This document shows, piece by piece, positions 7,454-15,095 of a stretch of DNA of 16,782 nucleotides. The DNA is taken from NCBI GenBank assembly GCA_036939355.1, contig JALLAP010001201.1:1-16782 (forward strand). Reading direction: 5' to 3'. The notes beneath the pieces were generated by a model. That model saw only the letters and a program-made list of their open reading frames with translations, was not told where the DNA came from and made no database searches. The position numbers were made by a program, and so were the translations under genes. Origin of the DNA: Thalassiosira profunda. Its lineage: Eukaryota > Bacillariophyta > Thalassiosirophyceae > Thalassiosirales > Thalassiosiraceae. Numbering within the stretch: the stretch's first letter is position 1; the number at the start of each line of letters is the position of its first letter.

Positions 7454-10400
7454 TCAATCAGTGGAATACCGGATGATACCAGCCCACCTGCCAGTGCCCA
7501 CCTGTCTCCGGAACAAGCCCTTAGTCACTAGACCCTCGTGCACGACGATGGAACTGTCGCTGCCGTACGCCTCGCCTTCCGCGCTGCCGGGTACGAACAT
7601 CTGACCTTTCCTCGTGAAGACGTAAATTGAAATGGTATCGCCCGCAGCAACTTGCACCTCCTCCGCAAAGTCACCCAGATCGACGACTTCGCCAGCTTGC
7701 CCTGCCACGTTTCCACTGTAAATTCGTGTCCAGCCGTCGGACGATATCTCCAAGCCCTCGTACTTCCCGGGGCGATAGTAGATGTTGACGCCACCCAATG
7801 CCGCTCTTTTGGCAATGTATTGCAGTCCCCGGATGGCGATGTCCTGCGTCGCCTCGATCGAGAACACGAGCCCCTTGGCCGTGGACCGGGCGCCGTTCCA
7901 ATTTGGCGTGATGAACTCCACGCTGGAGGAGGGCGGCGCCGGGTTCACCGTCGAGGTCGTGGTGGCAACTTCCGTCGAGATAGTTGTGGTGACTCCCGTC
8001 GAGGTTGAGGTCGAGATCGCTGTCGCAGTTGTTGTGGTAGCGACTCCTCCGGGGGCGCTCGAATCGCCCAGCGTGTACTCCAGAGAACCGCTGAAGACCC
8101 TCGGACTGAACACGCACTGCCCATCTGCCTGTGGGCTAACGAGGCAGCCCTCCTCCCATTTACCGTATGCGAGCGCAATTCCCGCGAGCAATTGAACGTT
8201 GCCGTCGTCTATGATCTGCTGTCCTTCGCTCCACTCGGATCTGTATTGATACCGCAGCTTCAGCGGCGTGTAAACGTAGAATGAAACCTGACTGCCCGCT
8301 GGAACGTGCACTGATTGGTTATCGAGGAACGAACCCAACTGCGTCAGCTCGGATGGGCCCTTCTGGTGCACCGCACTGTCGTAGAGGAGGGTCCAACCCT
8401 CCTCGTTCGTCGTGTGCCCCTGGTATCCTCCTTCGCGGTAGTACAGTTGGATGGGCGCCACAGCGTTGATTTGAGTGTAGGTCGAGAGTGACGTAATCGT
8501 GACGTCCTCAGTCGGCGCTTCGATCGTGAACATGGTGCCATTGGCCACCCTGGCTTGGGCGTCCGGCACGGTTGTGAAAAACTCTGTGATTTCCGCAGTG
8601 CCGCCGCCCGCCCTGCCGCCCGCTGTAGAGCCGCCCTCATTGGTTGAATTGGTAGTGGGAGCATCCGAAGGTTGAGGCGTCGGGCGAGCCGTTGGCAATC
8701 GCGTCGGGTGCTGCCATGTTTCCATTGATGTGAGCGTATTATGAGCAACTAAAACAAGCGAAGACTGCAGAGTATCCTAAACTCTCACCTGTGTCGGCTT
8801 CCCCGATGGCCGATTCGTTGGCCGATTCGTCGGCCGATTCGTGGGCTCTCTCGTGGGCGCCGGCGTTTCTCCAAGCTGCACCCGCACCGTCGCATACCCG
8901 GGACTTTCGCTCGTGTTCACCTCTTCAACGGTCACCACCAAATCCTCCCCCTGCCGAAACTTCAGATGGGTGTACACACCATTGCGACCCAACTTGGCCT
9001 TGAGATGGCTCGTGCTGTAGTTCACACCGTTTCCACCCGTTTGGACAACCGTCACCAGGTCTGAGGCCTCCTTGTTATCGCTATTGATGCCGATTGCGCG
9101 ATTGAAACCCAAATACAAATCGTTGGCGGTGCCACTCTCCACCTTGAGCACCACCCGCGAGCGCGCGTGCTTCCAACTCGACGATAGTTTGCTGTACTCG
9201 GCCACCCCCACCAGCGTTCCCGTCCACACGTTCCCCTGCACGTTGGGATTCCACACTTCCACCCTCTCGCGGCCGTACCAATTGCCGCCCGCGTTTCCGT
9301 TCCCTGTCACTATCTGATAATTCTTCGCGGCTGTGCAGAGAGAGAGAATGGCACGTGACGTAAGCGCCTGCGCTTTTGCAAAGGCAGAGATGCACCTCAA
9401 CGAGACGAGGTAACACTCACGGTTGAAGCACATGTCGCCGTGATCGTCGTGAAAGAGCGGATTGCCCATCAGACACGAGTGGTCTGTATATGTTTTGCCG
9501 TCCATCCCTCCGCTGTGCGCCACTGTGATGGTTGGTGCGAGAGAAGTGGTGAGATGCGTAATCACAACAGATGCTGTGGAAGAAACCAATGCACTTACGG
9601 TTCAGGTTGTGCCCCACCTCGTGCATCTGCACCGCCGGGTGCTTGTAGTACACGCCCTGGTACACGCTCATCCACGAATTGACATGGGCATAGGCGGCCC
9701 AGCCGCACCCCTGGTAGCACTTCTCCGTGACCACAAGCACGTGCGAAAACGGTCCCGGCAATCTCCCCGCGGGCCCCAATCCTGCCGTGCCCAGCTTGGC
9801 TTCGGCTGCGCGGACGACGTGATTGCGGATGAGCTGCTGCGGATTGTTAAGGGAGACAGGAATATTGACCTCCAGCACCCCGTCCGCCGACAATTTGTCG
9901 ACGATCCACCGCGTGCGTGTTCCGTATTGGTTGGAGACCACGTTGAAATTGCCCATGGAGCAGGAGGTGAACTGGGACTTCATGTTCTCGGTATCGCCGT
10001 GGGTGCCGAAGATTTTGTCGGAGACCACTTGTGCGTTGTCGGGGACGGATCGGCCCAAAGAGTCGGTGACCCGTATCACGAGCGTGGGCTTGGTGCCGGA
10101 ATAGTTGGCGAGGGAGCGCTGGCGATGCTGCAACCGTCGATGGGGGGTCAGTCGACAGTTGGACCAATCCCGGCGGGAGGGTCACGCTCTCAAATCTGTC
10201 GAGTGGATCGCTCAGTGGATCCACCGACGGCCCGGATGCCGGGCGGCTGCCGTTGACACCGTCCGCGATAGCTAGATCAATTGCCGCAGTCTCGTCCAGC
10301 GCCGGCGTCATCTCAACAGCCGGTGCCTCCGTCTCCTGCACTTCAACGGTGGACACCGCACTAACAAACCGTCCCTCCTCCATTGCCCTTCTCAATTCCT

Positions 10401-10944
10401 GCTTCTGCTCCACCGTAGAACGGAGGGGCACCGTCCGTCCGTTTTCGAGCTCGCACACGAACTCGGCGTCCGCATCGTCGGTGTTTGTTTCACCAGGACT
10501 GTCGCTGCTGATTTGACCGATGGGCACTTCGAAGCGTCCGATGGCCAGCTCTTCCGGAGTGGGAATGCGGAGCTTCTCGATGGCGACGATGGACTTGCAG
10601 ACCCCGCCCGAGTTGCTGGCGCTGCCTGAACTACCGCCGCCATAGCTGTCACCGCGATCATGCAAGGAGTTGGCACCCGCGTCCCACGCTTCGTCAAGGA
10701 CCTCCCCAAACGTTCTTGGCTTGTGGCGCACCGGAGGACGGTGCGCGCTCCGCTCGTGGTCGTCCTCGTCTTCACCGCCGCGGTCGCGCCGGAGCTTGCG
10801 CTTCGTGCGCGGGGGCAGCGCGGATTGAGACCCCTGATGACGCTTGGGCGGCCGCGGGTGAAGATCGTGCGGCTGCGGCCCCTGTCGATGCTGGGCGTCG
10901 GCCCAGGAGGACAGGGCGACTGTGACTATCGCGAGCGCCCTCAT
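7454..10944 (-). CDS. Secreted M11 (gametolysin) metalloprotease with two C-terminal repeat domains
   Basis: Four exons: 10944-9599, 9522-9421, 9330-8789 and 8710-7454. After removal of one base from the six-G run at 10142-10147 they give 1081 residues. The ATG at 10944-10942 starts a signal peptide (MRALAIVTVALSSWADAQ). A basic/acidic propeptide-like region runs to ~330. The M11 catalytic domain then carries HEVGHNLNLAH (H441, E442, H445, H451 zinc site; HExxHxxxxxH), formed across intron 1, and a probable Met-turn M467 (SCLMGNP). A Pro-Thr/Asn-Arg spacer (PTNRPTNRPTNRP) leads to two homologous ~155-170-residue domains (~704-876 and ~926-1080) joined by a Thr/Ser-rich linker. M11 enzymes cleave extracellular matrix proteins in Chlamydomonas; here a wall or matrix substrate is inferred. 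All zinc ligands are intact. Exon phases agree at every junction. It lies next to the Lys-rich secreted gene, on the same strand. Confidence 0.9.
7928..8065 (-). repeat. Thr/Ser-rich low-complexity linker
   Basis: Residues ~879-924 of the protease are almost all Thr, Ser, Val and Ala (TTTTATAISTSTSTGVTTT). The sequence is a degenerate repeat of ACC/GTC/GAG-type triplets separating the two C-terminal domains. It would be a good mucin-type O-glycosylation target. Confidence 0.8.
8711..8788 (-). other. Intron 3 of M11 protease gene
   Basis: 78 nt, donor GTGAGAGT, acceptor ACATGGCAG. It joins GKPTQ to HPTRLPTARPT in phase 0, continuing the Pro-Thr spacer. An in-frame TAG just after the donor would otherwise end the protein. 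Other AGs exist upstream; this one keeps the frame. Confidence 0.8.
8808..8843 (-). repeat. Three 12-bp copies encoding Pro-Thr-Asn-Arg
   Basis: The 12-bp unit GGCCGATTCGTN on the + strand repeats three times without gaps, differing only in the last base. It encodes the PTNRPTNRPTNRP spacer of the protease. Confidence 0.9.
9331..9420 (-). other. Intron 2 of M11 protease gene
   Basis: 90 nt, donor GTGAGT, acceptor after a CT-repeat tract ending TCTGCACAG. It joins DMCFN to PAKNYQI in the M11 domain, as expected for the family. Confidence 0.9.
9523..9598 (-). other. Intron 1 of M11 protease gene
   Basis: 76 nt, donor GTAAGT, acceptor CATCACAG. Removal joins AAC C with TG GCG CAC and completes the zinc-binding motif HEVGHNLNLAH, which strongly supports the splice. 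Confidence 0.93.
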
Positions 10945-11402
10945 CGTTTGGCGTGCAACCCGGCACTGTTTTGTGGGCCGACGAGATTTGCAAATGACGC
11001 CGTGCAACCATGCTTCCATACACACTCTGTGCCCGTCAACCGGTCGTAAATACAGCGCCCCGCCGGGCGAGCCACTCTATCTATCCTTGCCCTATCGCTT
11101 TGGCTGCTGTATCACCATCGCCTTTTGTGCACCCATCAATTTCGGCCGCTCTCTCGGCAATTTTGGCGTGCCTGGAATGGGCAGTGTTTCCCGAGGCCAC
11201 TGATCAACTGAAACGGCACCAACGTCTGTTTTGGGCTTGTGTGCGAAGGTGCACCGAAGGGGTACTTACGTACATATGTATCTAGGTACTTAAATACTTC
11301 TCTGCTCTCCTCCTCCGTCCCTCTCTCTAGCCCCAAGGAAATTACACCTAGCCCCCATCCATCAAACCTTCCTCTACTCGCACCCTCACCGCCCAAGTAA
11401 CC
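10945..11402. promoter_or_regulatory. Divergent promoter region, M11 protease / plastid protein
   Basis: This is 458 bp between divergent starts. Near the plastid gene it has the direct repeat GGTACTTA (11261-11268 and 11285-11292), the palindrome TACATATGTA at 11271-11280 between them, and a TATA-like TTAAATA at about 11290-11296, followed by a C/T-rich stretch up to the ATG. This could be the core promoter of the plastid-protein gene; it is only a sequence-pattern call. The protease side has no clear element. Confidence 0.4.
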
Positions 11403-12395
11403 ATGAAGGCCGCGATCGCCCTCGCCGCGGCGGCTTCGGCCTGCCCCGCACTCGCCTTTCAAATCCAATCCAACCTTGCGCGCCGTCGATCCTCGCCATC
11501 GCGGCTCTTTGCAAAAAAGAAGGGCGGCGGCAGCAGCGGGCAGGGCTTCGGCGCCCCCAACCCCAGCGGGGGCAAGAAGGCGCCGAAGTATTCCATCGAC
11601 GACAAATCCTACGATCTTGACGGCGCCAGCGCGGCAGATGAGACGCCCGAGGAGGCGCGATCGTCGATGGCCGACTTTTTTGCGACGCACGACGAGTGGC
11701 GCCCCCTCTTCAGCCACGTCATGTCAAATCCCACGAGCTCCCTCGGTGCATCCCCACTAGCCTCACCCTTTCTTTCTGATGTCGACGCCCCCGACGAGAT
11801 GTGGGGCCTCTCCACCCTCGAGAGACGGCACCCGTGGCGCCTCCTCCCAGGCAAGCCCACGGCCGACAGTTCTTTGCAAATCCTCTCGACGTTCTTGGAC
11901 GAGTGGCAGCAGAGCTTGTTGGACATACCGCTCGATTCGATCGTGACGGGAGACAACGACATGCACTTTTTGGAGGAGGGACGGAGGACCATTGCCGTGA
12001 CGAGGTTTCACGTGCTGGACGAACATCACAACCCAGAATTGAATGGAGGGGAGAGTGTGGGCAGCGGGGAGTCAGATTGGGAAACAGAGCTCTTTCGCAC
12101 GTGCTGGAGTGAGGTGGCCCACCTCTCCTCCCAGGGCGACGCCGACACTGGCTCCCTCGTCTTATTGCCTAATCACATCATGGGGAGCGAGCCGGAGGGG
12201 GCAGGGTTGGAACGCATGCGGCAATTCGTGGAACACAAATTGCTCCGACCGATGCGGTGGCTGGGGAGAGAAGAGGATTGGGAGATTGTTGCGATGGAGC
12301 GGGGGAGCTTGGCGGTTCGGTTGTTGTACAAGCTGGGGGACATTCCGGATTTGAGTGAGAGGGACAGCGGTGGAGATGAGGAGATTGCGTTATGA
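11403..12395 (+). CDS. Plastid-targeted protein of unknown function
   Basis: A single-exon, 330-residue protein starting at an ATG in good context (AACCATGA). The N-terminus is a signal peptide (MKAAIALAAAASACPALA) with Phe at position 19 (ALA|FQ), an ASAFAP-like cleavage site, then an Arg/Ser-rich transit stretch (ARRRSSPSRLFAKKKGG). This is the known bipartite signal for complex plastids of red-algal origin. After a Gly/Lys-rich linker the mature part (~55-330) is acidic and Trp-containing. Motifs include DEWRPLFSHVM, LERRHPWRLLPGKP, LSTFLDEWQQSLLD and HKLLRPMRWLGREEDWEIV. I recognise no enzyme motif or transmembrane helix; it should be a soluble stromal protein, probably conserved in diatoms. 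Its stop is 35 bp from that of the convergent monooxygenase gene. An unusual density of Trp and acidic residues suggests a compact, real fold rather than a spurious frame. Confidence 0.88.
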   Translation: MKAAIALAAAASACPALAFQIQSNLARRRSSPSRLFAKKKGGGSSGQGFGAPNPSGGKKAPKYSIDDKSYDLDGASAADETPEEARSSMADFFATHDEWRPLFSHVMSNPTSSLGASPLASPFLSDVDAPDEMWGLSTLERRHPWRLLPGKPTADSSLQILSTFLDEWQQSLLDIPLDSIVTGDNDMHFLEEGRRTIAVTRFHVLDEHHNPELNGGESVGSGESDWETELFRTCWSEVAHLSSQGDADTGSLVLLPNHIMGSEPEGAGLERMRQFVEHKLLRPMRWLGREEDWEIVAMERGSLAVRLLYKLGDIPDLSERDSGGDEEIAL

Positions 12396-12430
12396 TGTGA
12401 GCACTCCACACTGAACTCAAAACCTCTCTG

Positions 12431-13788
12431 TTACATAACCGAGGTATTCGTCTTTCGGAACATCGCCCAGGGTATACCATTTTTCTGAGCACCGCAAAGC
12501 ACTGTCAGCATTTGCCATTTGGTGGGATAAAATCGACACAATGGGGCCATGAATAAGTCCCTCAAACCCCCAATTACCCTCGAATTCGACTGGAACACCG
12601 GGGTCAGCATTCTCGAATTCAGCTGGTAAAAGCGCAGTCTCCACTGTCGTTCCTTTTGGTACATCTCCATTGCAGATGCAAATCGTTGTTGCTCTTCGCT
12701 AAACACTCCGAAAGAACCCAGGCATCAACAAGCGCAAGGTTGGAGCCCTGCCCCAGCTGAGGCGACGTGGCGTGTGCAGAGTCGCCGATGAATAGTGCAG
12801 AATGGCGCTTCGAAAAGTACTCCGGCATAAAGGTGTCGCTGTAGCTTGCCGGAATAAGATCGTCGAAGCTGCGTATCGAACGCAGCAACTCTCGCGATCT
12901 TGGTTCGAGCGCTGCTACTTGTTCTTTGAACGCCTCGACGCCACGCGACCGCACCTCGTCCAAAGCGGCTGGGCTCATGTCTTGCGACCAGAAGAAGGAT
13001 ACGAGATTTTTGTCCGTGTCCTTTTGCAAAGTACGACCTGTCGGCAGAAATCCCATCATAACTTTGGTAGAATCGAGGCGTTGGTAGAGAGTATTGCCGT
13101 TTCTGTCACCGGTGAATTCTCCACTCTGATCTTGCAGTATCGACCACAGACAACCGTATCGGTAGACGTGTTCGTACGATGCCACATCTGCCATTTGCTT
13201 TCGAATTGAGTTCCTCCCATCGGCCACCACAATCAGATCGAAAGGCCCTTCCTTTGCATCTGATTTCGATTCCTCGAGAGTTATATGCTTTTCGTGCACC
13301 GATTGCACCCATGAACCCAAAATCATCTCGACATTGGGCAATTCCTCCATCTCGCGTTGCAATACCCGAAACAACACGTCTCGATGCAGCCCCAGGCCAA
13401 AGAGGCGCGCGTCAAAGTCGGCGTAGCTCAAATCCAACACATCTCTGCCTTCTTTGGTGATCGAACGGAGATGATCGATTCTCGCCCCGCAGGCCAACAC
13501 CTCGCCGAGCGCCCTTTCGGATACGCGACGCAGAACCGTCAGCCCGATCGGCTGCACGCCGATCCCTGCCCCGACGGGTTGCGACAGCTGCTCGGCGCTT
13601 GTGGCATCGTAGAGCTTGACGCGGTGGCCCTGCCGGCCCAGAAAGATCGACGAGGCGAGGCCCGCGGTTCCCATCCCGACGATGCCGACGTCGAGCGCCC
13701 TCCCGCGGCTGATGACATTGTGGAGGGCACGTCGAGCGGTTCGGGCGACGACGGGCCGCGCTCGTTTTGCTATTTGGAGGATCGGCAT
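12431..13788 (-). CDS. FAD-dependent monooxygenase (UbiH/Coq6/PHBH fold), 1-nt frameshift
   Basis: A flavoprotein aromatic-hydroxylase-type enzyme that should use NAD(P)H and O2. The ATG at 13788 begins an Arg-rich presequence without acidic residues (MPILQIAKRARPVVARTARR), suggesting a mitochondrial matrix location. Motifs: dinucleotide-binding VGIVGMGTAG (GxGxxG at G38, G40, G43), the DG motif ADGRNS (D190-G191), and the FAD-ribityl GD motif FIGDSAHATSPQLGQGSNLALVDA (335-354). The frame breaks at SEC (~362). The family's C-terminal helices (QQRFASAMEMYQKERQWRLR, FYQLNSRMLTPVFQSNSR, LRDLFMAPL) continue in another frame to the stop at 12431. One extra A in AAA at 12701-12703 gives 452 residues, about normal length. 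Coq6-like ubiquinone hydroxylation is possible but not shown; the C-terminal pattern also resembles bacterial FAD monooxygenases. It is divergent from the glutathione transferase gene. Confidence 0.88.
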
Positions 13789-14054
13789 CTCGCTTGGGCG
13801 CCGGCTCAGGAAGAGAGCAGGGGAGCGAGGTCGAGGTGCACGACACGCGTCTCTAGCTTAGCTCCTTTATAATAACAGACAAACGACCTTGCAAAAGATC
13901 GCGTCAATGTCTAACAGATAAAATGTTGTTGACCTCACTTCTCACGAGCTTTTCTACGCGTATCTTTACACCAGCCCTCCTCCCTCCTCCAGCATCCCAC
14001 ATAGATACACCCGACACCCTAACAACCGGGCTCACTACTAACGCCAAGCTCACC
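13789..14054. promoter_or_regulatory. Divergent promoter, FAD monooxygenase / glutathione transferase
   Basis: This is 266 bp between two divergent ATGs. It includes an AT-rich TTTATAATAA at about 13866-13875 and a C/T-rich stretch (13970-14000) before the transferase ATG. Shared regulation of the two genes is possible but only inferred from the layout. Confidence 0.45.
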
Positions 14055-14957
14055 ATGAAGCTCCACATCCTGCCCCCGTGTAAGTTCCTCGCCCGCTGAT
14101 GTGTCGGGCGTCAGCGGCGAAGTGCCTCTCCGCGATGCCAAACGACTGCAGGAGTGGCCGTCGCGGCCTGTCCGTGTCTCAATTGCAACGCTTGTTGCCG
14201 ACCCGACGCACGCATCTCATGCTTCCTCCCCTCTACCAGCCGCCAACTCTCACGGCTGCATCGCCGTCGTCAAGCACCTCAAAATCGAGGACAAGGTCGA
14301 GATCGTCAACGCCTACGGGAAGACGCGCACGCCCGAGTTCCTCGCCATCAATCCCTGCCACACCGCCCCGACGCTCGAGTTCGACGGCGACGACGGCGCG
14401 ATTTGGGAGAGCTGCGCCATCATGCGCTACCTCTGTGTGAACTGCGAGGGCGGGGACGACCTGTACCCGAAGGACGCGGCGATGCGTGGAAAGATTGATA
14501 TGGTGATGGATTGGCGGCAGACGGGGATGTACACCTGCATTCCCGACATTGCGTACGTGGTCTTCGGCATGGAGTGCTCCGACGAGGGGGCCAAGAAATC
14601 CTTCGCGAAACTCCTGGACGAGCACTTCCCCGTATTGCTCGATGTCTTCCTCAAGGACAAGCCGTTCATCTACAGGTGAGCGGAACTCATTCTCATCAAC
14701 CTTGCTACCAATTGCAAATCACAATCTTACATTATCTCTACCACTGCAGCGACAAGCCCACGATCGCTGATCTCGCCGTGGCGCCGGTCCTCACCTTCAT
14801 CAAGTGCCGCAAACATTTCTGGGCGAAGGTCCCCGATGGCGTGAAAGAGTACCACGAGCGTGTGCTGGCGGCGTTCCCGGACACGAAGGAGAACTTCGAC
14901 ATGCTCGACGGAATGTGCGTTGGATACGACGGGAAAGGGCACGACCTGGAGCCTTAA
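14055..14957 (+). CDS. Glutathione S-transferase, three exons
   Basis: Exons 14055-14079, 14240-14675 and 14750-14957 give 222 residues, the usual length of a cytosolic GST, which conjugates glutathione to electrophiles or reduces peroxides. The thioredoxin-fold half has beta1 MKLHILPPSANSHG with Ser9 as likely glutathione-activating residue (theta-like or Ser-type), the NPCHTAPTLEF loop with the cis-Pro at 52, and the glutathione-binding ESCAIMRYL (E66-S67). The all-helical half has the N-capping box TIADLAVAP (158-166). Exon 1 is only 25 nt; without splicing its frame stops at once (TGA 14098-14100). There is no targeting peptide, so the cytosol is likely. The ATG context CACCATGA is good. 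It is divergent from the FAD monooxygenase and convergent with the alpha/beta hydrolase. The class cannot be fixed by eye. Confidence 0.93.
14080..14239 (+). other. Intron 1 of glutathione transferase gene
   Basis: 160 nt, donor GTAAGT, acceptor CTCTACCAG. It joins CCG T with CC GCC AAC and reconstitutes the N-terminal strand and loop HILPPSANSHG. Confidence 0.92.
14676..14749 (+). other. Intron 2 of glutathione transferase gene
   Basis: 74 nt, donor GTGAGC, acceptor CCACTGCAG. It joins TAC AG with C GAC AAG, giving FIYSDKPTIADLAVAP, the conserved C-terminal-half helix. Confidence 0.94.
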
Positions 14958-15095
14958 CGAAATTCTAGAGCCCGTCAAACGAAGATGTTGGATTGGAATC
15001 TGTGTGTGTAGTTGAGACCGAACGGGATGGCTCAGGCTAATCTCTCAGTTGCTACAGCAGCAATAAAATGGGACCAGTGCTAGTGAAAGTAAATT

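Noticed and set aside
9331..9360. CT/GA dinucleotide run as a microsatellite or mobile element mark
   Set aside because: It is the polypyrimidine tract of intron 2 and is short and imperfect.
10133..10160. A mini-intron instead of a frameshift in the protease propeptide
   Set aside because: No GT..AG pair of reasonable size (introns in this gene are 76-90 nt) restores the frame; a single base in the six-G run does.
11136..11717. Minus-strand frame overlapping the plastid-protein gene start
   Set aside because: Antisense to a targeting presequence and C/T-rich leader; no motif.
13357..13872. Plus-strand 171-codon frame opposite the FAD monooxygenase
   Set aside because: Antisense shadow of the FAD-binding domain with no motif of its own.
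14101..14239. GST reading frame extended upstream from a GTG codon instead of splicing
   Set aside because: It lacks the beta1 strand needed by the thioredoxin fold; the 25-nt first exon with GTAAGT donor supplies MKLHILPP in frame.
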